62,480 nucleotides of DNA from Lingula anatina. Its lineage: Eukaryota; Brachiopoda; Lingulata; Lingulida; Lingulidae. Where the stretch lies: the NCBI RefSeq assembly GCF_001039355.2, contig NW_019774036.1:421205-483684 (forward strand), in the 5' to 3' direction. Below are positions 34,858 through 46,300 of this stretch, one piece after another (positions within the stretch are counted from its first letter, which is position 1; every line of letters starts with the position of its first letter). Under the pieces are notes generated by a model. The model was not told the DNA's origin, did no database searches, and saw nothing but the letters and a program-made list of their open reading frames with translations. The position numbers were made by a program, and so were the translations under genes.

Positions 34858-35988
34858 TCATGAGGAGCTAATCACGGTAGAAGTGGATCCTGTTGTCTCT
34901 GTAGTGGACGCTCTTTGTCTGCTCAAGCAGTGACCATCGTTTTCAGCACTCCCAATTGGTGTGTCAGCGTTCCAACAACGATAACGGATACACTGCATAA
35001 AAAGTTTCACCAACTCGTCTCGAAAAATCCGAGCCGACCCGACATAAAGAAAAAAGTTAGTATTGTGATTCAGCAAACTTATCAGGAACAATACTGACCA
35101 TATGAAGTGATGTTCTGTGGAAGTGACACCTACGGAATTAAACCCAACTACGGTAATCCGGTAGATTTGGAAGATTACTAAAGGCCCGGTGATCACGACG
35201 AACGCTGTCAGTGTCGTTAACAATAAAATGTTCACTTTACTGTTCGTCGATTCCTTGCCAGCACTGCGCTGCTTTGGGCCGGTCAGTTGCCGCCTTAAAG
35301 AATAACTCTTCCTCAGCTTCCACACGATAGCGACCGTCATCGCAGTAATGGCGATTGCGATTGCGAACCACAGTGTGTACTCTAAACCGGTGAATATATA
35401 AATTAATGTTGCTGAAGGTGCGTAGCATAATGTTATATTTGGAGAAGTAATTAAGAAGATCAAAACTGCAAGACCAGAACACGTCAGCAGAGCTTTCCGT
35501 CTCGTGCACAGGGAAGTGGCTTGGAGTGGTTTGAAGATTATTATAAGTCTCTCTACAGTTAGCGCTAATATGTAGACGAAGCAGAGCAAATAGAATGCGC
35601 TTTTCAAAATAATCGCTATGACAACAAAAGCTTCACACGACAGTTTCAGTCTCCTTGTGAACACGATGCATTCCAACGACTGCTGCAGGAGACGGAGCTG
35701 GTCCGCGCCGGCAAGGAACAGGATGTAAACGAAAGTGGATTTCTGTCTAAGACTCGGACGTCGAAGAACCACCAGGAAGGTGAGGAAGTTACCAACCAAA
35801 CCAATGGCTGTCAGGGCGTACACAGTGTTACAAAAACATGTCCTCCCGGTCAGCCAGCATTGCTGCTCGGAGGAGAGCTCGGCATCGTTCATGTCGCCCA
35901 AACCATACCTGCTTAGATTGCCAAGAGAGGCGCCGCTTGAGTTGCTGGTAAAATTACCAACTTCGGTCTGAATATCAACCTTATCCAT
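34858..35988 (-). CDS. intronless rhodopsin-like GPCR, peptide-receptor type
   Basis: Seven-transmembrane receptor of 376 aa in one exon. N-glycosylation sites NFT, NSS and NLS lie in the first 26 residues. TM1 (~55-76) has the GN pair (66-67); TM2 has the LAGAD aspartate (96); Cys118 precedes TM3; TM3 ends in ERL (146-148) instead of DRY; TM6 (~251-277) lacks the usual WxP; TM7 ends in NFFLY (311-315) for NPxxY; the tail is Ser/Thr-rich. These substitutions resemble the large FMRFamide-receptor-like and orphan class-A expansions of protostomes, so a peptide ligand is likely but not shown. It should signal through heterotrimeric G proteins at the plasma membrane. The first ATG is used; no upstream in-frame ATG was noted. 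It stands alone, with no related receptor nearby. Confidence 0.92.
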   Translation of the reverse strand: MDKVDIQTEVGNFTSNSSGASLGNLSRYGLGDMNDAELSSEQQCWLTGRTCFCNTVYALTAIGLVGNFLTFLVVLRRPSLRQKSTFVYILFLAGADQLRLLQQSLECIVFTRRLKLSCEAFVVIAIILKSAFYLLCFVYILALTVERLIIIFKPLQATSLCTRRKALLTCSGLAVLIFLITSPNITLCYAPSATLIYIFTGLEYTLWFAIAIAITAMTVAIVWKLRKSYSLRRQLTGPKQRSAGKESTNSKVNILLLTTLTAFVVITGPLVIFQIYRITVVGFNSVGVTSTEHHFIWSVLFLISLLNHNTNFFLYVGSARIFRDELVKLFMQCIRYRCWNADTPIGSAENDGHCLSRQRASTTETTGSTSTVISSS

Positions 35989-37347
35989 TGTCCATGTGTT
36001 GCCTTCAAGTAATTGATTCCCTTCACCTTGGTGGTAGACGATGCAGTAGTAGCCGGTTTGAAAAAAAAATTATCAAGAGTTAAATAAGTACTGCATGCAT
36101 TATGTATGCCTCATCGTAGGTGTAACGCACCTTATCGCGGCACTTAATGACTTTGTGCGATCTGATTGGTCGAGGTGAGCTGAATATGGAAGTATATACC
36201 CCACCTCCACCCCCCACATCCCCGAGAGCCTCGTCTCAATCCCTGTCTCATTGACCTGCATGTGATATCATTGTGTATCTCGCCAGGAAGCGACTACATA
36301 ACTAACAGTACCAAGGGCGCCGTAATTAAGGCGTGATTTCTACACTAGATAATGACGCCGCAAGGGGAAAAGGAAGACATTTAAAATGTGCTGTGTTACG
36401 CCGCTCAGGAAATGTCGGGTCTCTCTTTCAGGCCGAGAAATACGACTTGATATCACTCTGCAGTACCTAATTCTTTTTTTAAATTTTGTTACTTTCTAAT
36501 TGGTTGCACCCAACTGAACATAAAATATTTATAGTGTAAACTCAGTCATGGTATTAGGGGATGAAGCGCTTATTTAGTTTCCTGTACTTTATTTCCGATT
36601 TTGCATTTTTACATTGCGAATGTGATAAATACAGTCATTAGCAAAAAATGAATCCATAACGTATTCTATTGACGTATTATTAAAAGTCATTAATATTATG
36701 CAAACACACAGAGAGACATCCTGCTCTCTGTGAATTTTAACAAACTGTCAAGATCCACAAGGAATGTAGTCTTTCTCATGGTTGGTACATGTATGGGAGT
36801 ATCCTATATCTCTTCTGCAGATTAGTTTGGATTTTAATTAAGATCCATAATAAGAATAAAAATGGGCCGAGTGATTGTGAAAATGAGTAAAATAATGAGA
36901 TGATACACTGTAACAAAAACTGCTCTTCAGCGAGTTACTTATTTCATGTATTCAATTATTGGTGATGATATACCTGTACTTATACTATACTGACTTGAAC
37001 AATATTCAGTGAGGACACAGGAATAGTTAATATAACTTATTGACATGTAGAGAAGTGATACAGCGTAGCGTTAGGATCCTTAGCCAGGAAATTACAAAAC
37101 CGGCCAGATATTCTGTTTTATATAAAGCTTTTCTTTTACTCCAGGACATATAAGAACAAACAAACATTTCTTGTAACAGAAAGATTTCAGATTTGTTTAC
37201 CGATAAAACTTTCGTAGATAACGAACCAATTCCTAATGAAATTCCCCACATTAAAAAGTACTGATTTTCAGTTGGACTTAGTAGTAGTAGTAGTAGTAGA
37301 AATGTCAACAGAATGAAAAAAATATTTTTCTTTTTCTGCATTAACAG
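35989..37347. other. intergenic between divergent GPCR and OATP-2
   Basis: The 5' flanks of the minus-strand GPCR and plus-strand OATP-2 meet here, so promoters of both are expected. It is AT-rich apart from 36120-36340. No exon recognised. A good acceptor (TTTTTCTGCATTAACAG, ending 37347) just before the OATP-2 ATG suggests a 5' UTR exon somewhere in this interval. Confidence 0.45.
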
Positions 37348-37360
37348 CCCAGACAACAAG

Positions 37361-40324
37361 ATGACGTCAAAACGTGCATTACCAGATGATAATACTGCGA
37401 GCAACGATGTGTTGCTAGGCAACGAATCTGACGTCACATGTGGTTGGTTTAATTGGCGACCAAAATGTCTTCAGGTAATAGTGAGTTTCATGGAATGTCA
37501 AATTTAGTATATTTTTAAGAACCATAACTTTCTGATGATCTTAATATGATACACTTTTAGGGATCGTTTTATACGCTTCAAATTATGAATGACGTGACTT
37601 GAATGTATGTGATATATTTTACTCAATATATGTTATAATATCTCGTTAGTTTGTACCCCTGACGTTTACAAGTACACTATTTCACTACCTGATAACTATC
37701 ATGGGACATAACCTGAACTGTGATTACAACAAGTTAATCAGGAATTAATCTCTACTGATTGCTAGATGTTTAAAGGTTTTGTTTATTGTTATTTAATTTA
37801 ATTTAATTTAATTCAACCATAATTTGGCAAACAGTCGTCAGGAATCTCTCAATGTGTTTGTATATTCTACATCACCAGGTATTTAGCTCGGCCAAGTGGC
37901 TGGTGGCCTTCCTATGCATCGCCAACTGCGCCCAGTCCATGGTGGCCGGGGGTCTCCTCTCAACTGTCATAGGGACGCTGGAGAAGCGGTTCCAACTCAC
38001 GAGCACCCAGACCGGTATCATCTCGTCCAGCTACGACATGGGGACAGTCCCCGCCCTCTGCGTCATTGCCATCATAGGGAGACGAACCAACAGGCCGCGG
38101 TTCATAGCGGCTGGCCTAACCCTGGTCGCCATAGCAACCTTTATGTTCAGTCTTGGTCATTTTACAACAGGACGATATGTGTCGACTGCGGCGTCATCTG
38201 TTGACGAGAATATTTGCGTTTTGAACTCCACGTCTACTGCAGGGTGTGGCCGGGAAGAGTTGGCTGATTTCTCAGGAAAAGGATTGTCGAATTATTTTTA
38301 TTTGTTCGTTTTGTCGTATTTCCTTGTTGGAATAGGGTCCTCCCCAATATATACCGTGGGTGTGACATTCATGGACGACTGTCTCACCAAGGAGAACGCT
38401 TCTTTTTGTATAGGTAGGTACGCAGGCTTTAGAATACAGGGTCGTAGGCTGCGGTGGAGCCTAGGGTGGGGAGTCCCCCCCCCTCCAAGAGTTTTTTTGA
38501 TACAATTTTGAGGTTCTCTATATAATGTATTTTAGCCTTTTCCATTCTATCATGGAAATACATACTACAGGAAATACAAACAACCTGCTTAAACTTCAAC
38601 AGATAATCCAAGAATAATACGACCATGAAATATTAGTGATGGTATACATATTTAATATTGTCGGTGAAAACGCTGCCTTACATAGGCCGTACCATGCGAC
38701 CACGTGAACCTGTTATGCTTTCTCTCCTTTATAAAATGTAAAATGACCCTACTTTGTAAAAACTCAGTTACGTTTGGAGTGTGGGAAGGGAAATGACAGA
38801 CGAAGTTGCCCCTCCCCTCCCCCGGTCCTGAACTGTGAGTGACAGGGATATGAAGTGGTGTTTACTTCCAGTAATTCTGATATGTTTCTTTCCCCGTGGT
38901 GTCTTTACAGCCGTATTCTACGCCACTGGTGTTCTAGGCCCGGTGCTGGCCTACATCCTTCAGGCGGTCATCGTGGAGGAGGTCTACGTGGATGCGGACG
39001 TTCTGAGCGCAGCAAGGTGAGAGTCCATCACAGTGGCGTATTTAGGGTGGTGTCGGGGGGGGGGGGTCCTGACCCTCCCTCCCCCCTCTTCGATTTCGGA
39101 GAAAATCACAGCAATGGTCCACTCTCGAAATAAGAATTTCGACTAGCTGAATCACAGTTCGAAATGGCACCATACTTTCTCTAAAATATCAAAACTTTTC
39201 GGGTCCCTTCAGTAAATATACGCTAAGGAGGGGGGGGGGAGTATCAGCTATGCATCAGCGGATCCACCGCCTTTAAATGATCCTGGATCCGCCCCTGCAT
39301 CAGGGAGTAATCAATAACGCAAGCGATATCATGATATAAAGAAGGAGGCAGTTCTACCTCCCCTGGCCCTCAATCTCTACCTAACGTAACAACTAGAACA
39401 ATTCTGACTTCACCTTAAGTGTTATGGCCACGTAAAACTCCACCCCACCCTCTGTCGAGAGAGTTTTGGGAATCCAATGCGGCGCAGTTTGGCTGCTGTA
39501 CAGGTCAGCCCACCTGACAGTGACGTACACATTTTGTAGTATATTTGCATAACAGTCTCATAGCCCTTTTTAAATTAATCTTAATTACAATCCGAGGAGG
39601 ATCCTATATTACAAATCAGAGATCATTGCGATCAGATGTGCACAAATGAAGAATTAAGCAAAAAAAGTACTATTGACAATGAAGATTACAAGCACTACAT
39701 GAATACTACAACTTGTAAGCCATGCAGGATTTTTATAACTTCTGTCAATTTAACGATTGCAACCCTAAATGCTTAGATTTCTTCGTTGGCACCTTCACTA
39801 TGTATTTATGATATTTAAAAAGCGGGTACAACGGTTTTTGCTGTTAGACAAATTCTATTATACTCTATTTAATTCATTAATTTACTAATTTATTGGCAGT
39901 GGCATTCTTTAATTTTGTTTTTTACGTCTTTGAACATTGTTTATATTCACAATAGTTTCATTTAACAGTTTATCTGTAGAGAAGGGGAGCAACGCCTGGC
40001 TCGGCGCTTGGTGGATTGGGTATATTATAGCAGCGTCTCTTGTGGCGATGATGATTCTCCCTATAGGTGGACTTCCGCAAGACATGCCAGGTTCTTGTCA
40101 TTAAATTAACATTGGCTATATCTGAGTTTAATTTTTATCAAAGAGGATAGAACTTTGTGAAAAGACATGCTGTCGCAAAGCGTATCAGTCATTTCTTCCT
40201 TGTTTTATTTGTTCTTATTTTATTAACAATTTATTCTTAGTAGATTTGACCATTTTGCTAGTTAACGAATTTTCAGAAATATGTTATAAAGCGTCTGTAT
40301 CATTTTGACCATATAGTACTTTTG

Positions 40325-40363
<39 letters not shown>

Positions 40364-43300
40364 CATTTCTTTTTTCATTTCCATTTCTAGGCGCGAAAAA
40401 AATCCGGGAAAGTAAAATATCAGAAGTTCACACCTCTGCAGACGACAACTCCAATGACGTCATGACCACCACGCCTACAGGCCTTGAAACCAAGGTAACC
40501 GCCAAGCAGTGCTGTCAATCAATACAGGTGCTCTTCACCAATCCCGTGTACATGTTCATCACAGCGAGCGCCATCTGTGAGCAGTTTATTGTGAGCGGAT
40601 TCACGTATTTTGGGCCAAAATATATTTCTGAGCAATTCTTGACATCTGAAGGACTAGCCGGATCACTGTGGGGTAAGGGTAATCAAAAAGGGTATTTTTT
40701 TTTTCTTTTGTCCACACTTTCTTTATTTTTCAATGCGAATCGTGCCCTGTTCAATATTTCAGAACATGGTATTTTGTCAGTGAATGTGCTGTTTCGGAAA
40801 GGTCTCTAAGGCGCGGACCACAGGTACAAATTGAATGATAGATATTTAACTGGGCCTACACCATTCCCTATGTATAAAGGCATGAACGCTCTTCATATGT
40901 GTCATTTGGGGGAATATTGTTTTCATAGGCGCTGGGTTTCCAGTGGATAAAGTTTTTTTTTCAAAAAATTAGTTGTAATTTACAGTATTGGTATTTCTTA
41001 GGGATAAGGGGAAGCGAAGTAATTTAGAATTCAGAATCAGGGTTTCTATGATAAAAAAATATAATTTTTTCCTTGACAAGGAGGTCTGCCCTTTTCAAGT
41101 GCACTCTAGTTCAAAATTTTGTTATTCGTCAACGTGATTTTGTTATTGTTTCAGGTGCAGTCGCCATTCCCGGCGCGGTGGGAGGGACAGTGGCAGGTGG
41201 AATCGTCATCAAGCGGTACCGTATGACCTGCAAGACCATTCTGAAAACAAATTTCTTTCTCGTCTTCATTTCTCTCCTGTTCGTCCCAGTGTTTTTTCTA
41301 CAGTGCCCAAATCTGGAGTTTGCTGGGATTACTACGGGATATCACAATGGCAGGTAATATGCAGGGGCGGATTGAGGCCGTCTTCTGGGTCTTCCAGAAG
41401 ACGGTCAGATTTTCAATTTTACATCGACGGGCATCTAATTTTTTTTCTGTTGGAAGACAGTCCAAAATGGAGGATGGATCAACAAAGATAATTTGCAAAA
41501 CTGTCAGAAAATATCTCTGGATCCGCCCCTGATATAGCCTTGTTGTCATCCGTACCATCTTTCACCGTCCTCTGAGAGAGGGTCAGAATTATAATCCCAA
41601 CCACCATGAAATTATTCTAAATTACGATTTATATCATAGGCAGGGGCGGATCCAGGTTTATTTGAAGGGGGTCCGGTTTTTTAGGAATGACAGGCCTCTG
41701 ATTTTAGAGGGCGAACGGTTCCATTTGGTACGATTTAGAACTATGATTAAGCTTTACTATCTACCATTAAAAAGACCCAGTTCTATAGAAAATGGAACGA
41801 ATTTTTATATCAACCCTGTATCAATTTCTGATTCCCCATCCAGTAAATTCTAAATCATTCTTACGTATATAGAGATCAAAATATATTAAAATAAATGAAG
41901 AGAGCGAGGGAGGTTGAACAATAAGAATGGAACTATACGGCATTTCGGTACTGAGTTTACTTGTGAATGACCCTTAAATCGGGGCTTAAGTAAGCTCGGT
42001 ATCAGTGGGCATTTCTAATTTGGGACAGCAGAAGCCAAGATATGAAGTTGCCTCGTGTACAATTTTCTGAGGGCACTTCATTTCTTTACGAACTAAAAGA
42101 GAGGAATGTCAAGACTCGCCTACCGCCCCCGGTTCCCCTGTTTGAACCCCTTTGACTTATCTGCTGACAAACCGACTTTTCTCGACCTGAGGTCAAAACT
42201 ACAGAAGGTTTTTACCTAATCTGGGTTATAGAAACAAGTTAAGGATGTTTCTCTACGATACATTAGTTGAAAAATATTACCGAGAGAAAAAGGCTTCATT
42301 TTTAGAGTCACTTGCGGTATGAAACTTCTATATACTGCACGTAGAATATTAATTGCAAAAAGCATGCCATAAATCTATAACATTATAATATGCCCCTTCG
42401 AACAAAAACTTCATACATTGTAGAATGTGCTTCATGAGGCAAAGCAAAGATGATGTTGTTAATGCTGAATTAATTTGGTTTTTACTTAAAAGATAGAATA
42501 AAATAAATAAGACAAAAAAGTATGTTTTCAAGTAAATATTCGATCAAATATTAATTCTTTTACGGCATAGCATTCATTTTATATACAATGAAAAGATATT
42601 TTTTTACCAATCTGATGAAATACAGTATAAAATATTGAACGAACAACTTCAATAAATTAGACCAAGAAGTTCAAGTCTTTGATTAAACCAGCCAGACTTA
42701 TTCCAGTATTAGTTTATTAATTTTCACACGTTATTGAAATCTGGATTTTTTTTATGAAGTACTAGCAATATATCGCAGATTAAAGCTCGAAGTACTGTCA
42801 ATGCATTGCATCAAATTGTTTTGATTTGTCAGTTTTAATTGTGTAGTTTAATTGAAAACAAGTTTTCACGCACGCTAATGTCAATGTACAGAGACGGGCT
42901 ACTTATTGCCTCGGCCCTTTATAAGGAACGAACAAAACCGGTAGTTTTTAATTTTACCTGGCCACTAACATCATTATCTCGGCATTTTTTCTCTCCGTAG
43001 CACATGAAAAAATAACAAGGTTTTACTTTTTATACCATTCGTTTTTAAAAATGATCCAAAAATATTCATTGGGTGTAAAAGAACATGAGTACGATTAAAG
43101 TAATATGTTCAGTTCGTATACGAAGTTCCGATTTAGTACGAGCACCAAAGAAAGGATTATGAAGTAACATACATCGACAACAACACTAATTCATGTAGAG
43201 TCATTTTACATCATATCCAATAAAAATTGACAACTGATTTTTAGTACAAGACCCTGAGACTTTTTCACGTTGTTAAATTCCATGTTGTCTGTCGGTTGAA

Positions 43301-46300
43301 ATAAAGAACCCGACGTTTTTTAACGCGCTGCAAAAAAAGAAAATAAAATGCCGCCTACCTCCAGAATGTTACGACATGTATTGTTATAGGCAGGTATGAA
43401 CCAAATTCAAACAGGTTAATTCAGCTTTGATGGAAGCTGTCAAGCGCACACGACTATGAATGACAGTTTTTTAAACAAACGTCAAACACAATTACTACAC
43501 TCTTCTCTCCGAACATGTAAAACTCCAATATCCTTTGATTGACGAAGTGCCAATCAAATTCATTAGTTTTGAAAGCTGCTGTCAAGTAATAACAGCTTGA
43601 TTGGCAGGTTATATAAACAAACGTCAATCACAATCATTACAGTGGATCACTAAAGTCGTCTAACACGTAAAGTTCCAGCTTCTTACATCCTTTGATTGAC
43701 AAGGTGCCAATCAAATTCAGTTAGTTTTGACAGTTGCTGTCAAGTTATAACAGTTTGATTGGCAGGTTATATAAACAAACGTCAATCATCGCGCACTGTG
43801 ATTTCTCTCGCTGTGAAACAATAGTTACGCCGAAAGAGAGCGCTAGAAGTTAGTAATTAACTTGCAAAATATTTCAAGAGAATATATACAACCTGTTTAC
43901 AAAACTAGTTCTCTTTCTGAACCCTTCAGCGTGTCTAATACGACACTCTAGATTACAAACTATTGTGTAAAAAGAATTTCAAAATTAGTACAACTATGTA
44001 CCCCAGTATGTTCGTGGAAGAAGAAAGAATAAATGTTTTTGAATTATGTTTGGAATATTGACAGATTCTTTTACTGTCAAAGTGTACTTTCTGCTAAATA
44101 AATAAATAAAACGATACTAATTCATCTTCATTAAAGGTGACATTCGTGTTGTGGTTGAAGTAGGTGGTTTAATTAGCTAAATGTTAGCAAGGACCCGTGA
44201 TAATAAGTGGATGGGAAACAAAAATATTACTGTGAACAAAAATATTACTGTGAACTATTCTCTAGACATTTTCAACAAACAAACCGCTACTTCGCTCTTG
44301 TAACTATTTTGTTAGTTTATTTTACTGCAGTAAAGCGTGGATAAAATAGTTCCGAACGCCCTCACAGTGCCAGGGCAGGGGCGGATCCAGGATTATTTGA
44401 AGGGTCCGGAACGACAGGCCTCGGATGCGAAGCCGACCATTGCCCCCTTTGTGTGCGGTTTGGGGCCTGCTTAACGGCCCCGACAAAAATGGTGTTTTGG
44501 AGAGCAAACAGTGCCCTTTGGTATGGTTTAGAACTATGATTTAGCTAGCCAAAATTCTAATTTCAAGAGGGGAATACTGGTGTGATATATTTTTCAGAAA
44601 TCGAAGGTGGGGTCAGGACCCCTTCACCCCCCTCCCCTCTAAATCCGCCACCGATAGGAATGAACTGTCGTCAAAACTCAAGTGTGAAAATCATATAATG
44701 ATGGTTGGATGTTTTGAGACAGTGAGTTAAGATGTTTAGATTCGGTCTTGCACCAGGGTAGCACATGCAGGGATATTGATCTCCATGTTGTCTAAGTTGG
44801 GGTTTGTTTCATTGAGGTTTGCAAAAGTTTGCAGAAACAAGGGTGTATAGGAAACAACAATATTGAAATGTATCCAAGATACATGTAATTAACGATGCAT
44901 GCTGTCAATCCCATGTTAGTAATAACAGTTTTAAGTATAATGGTTAGGCCTAGTTTGACTTATGTATTTAGTTTGACTTAATCTTTTTTTTTTCTTATTG
45001 TTGTGACCGAAGTTTGCTTTTGTTTTAATTTAAAAAATTAAAAAATTTAAAACTAAAAATTTAAAACAATATAAAATTTTTTTAAATATCATAGGTATGG
45101 ATAAGAAATCATGAAAAAGAATATCTTGTTTCAGTGACGTTGGCTTCACCAGTGTATGTAACACAGACTGCGGCTGCTCTGATCTCCAGTACAACCCTAT
45201 CTGTGGATCAGACCTGGTCACCTACTACTCCCCCTGCCACGCAGGCTGTCTCAACTGGACCACGATAGGGGGCGCCAAGGTACAGTGTTAGATGTTATTG
45301 TCACCAAGGAGTTTCAACTCCTTGTTATCACATGCATTTAATGAAATCTCGCGACTGTAAGGGCCCCTTTACACTGGACGGCGTCCTTTCTGCGTCCAGC
45401 AGTACGGCCCCATTTGAGAGTTAAAAAATTATAATACTTTACGTGCCGACAACTGGCCGATCATTGAGCATTCATTCTGATACAAAATCAATGCTCGTGT
45501 CTCCTTATTAAGACCACAGCAATGCCAAAATTCACGGTCGCAGAAAGGACGCCGAAAGGACGCCGTCCAGTGTAAAGGGGGTATAAGATACAGCGCACAC
45601 CATCACTGTAGCGTGTATAACAGAACACCGTTCTTTGGATTTTCCCGTTTGAATGAATCTTGATGTAATTCATCAAGGGTTCTGTTATGTGCCTTTGTTA
45701 CAATGAAATAATGAATCTGACGCCTCAAAAGTTGCACATTTTTACGTACTTGAACATTAAGGATCTGTGATTCTTACTTCTAAATTGCTGGCAACTAACA
45801 AACAAGTTAAGAGACTACGTTTTTCACCGAATGATCCCGAATTCACCGGTAGATCGGACCACCATACCCGTTTTCAAGTTGTGTGTCGGTACGCATTCCA
45901 CAGTATCATACCCCGGAACAAATTTTGAGATGAGATGCACTGCTTTCCAATCCCGCTGAGAATCATCACTATCACATCGCGTACTGGGCAAAAGCGGTGT
46001 CGCGTCTGATACTACAAAGCGTGTACTGACGCACACCTTGAAAACGGGTAGTGTGGTCTGATCTACCGGTGAATTCAGGATCATTCGGTGCCGAGTCTGG
46101 TATAGTAGTTGGGTAGGCCTGTTTTTCAGTTATTGAACAATTGTTGTTTTTGTTTAGACGTATACGAACTGCAGATGTGTAGCAGCGAGACCATCAGTGA
46201 ATGCGACTGCCGTAGACAATGCCTGTACTGGCCTGTGTCCAGTGGCGCCACTGGTCGGCTATCTGGCCATACTCCTCATACTTATGTTATTGGTGTTTGC

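Noticed and set aside
37313-37360. Upstream ATG of OATP-2 (MKKIFFFF...)
   Set aside because: A strong 3' splice site ends at 37347 between it and the ATG at 37361; the Phe run is the pyrimidine tract of that acceptor.
43532-43795. CRISPR-like spaced repeats
   Set aside because: Only 2-3 long units in an animal intron with no unique spacers of fixed size; an ordinary tandem repeat. The other arrays in the window fail for the same reason.
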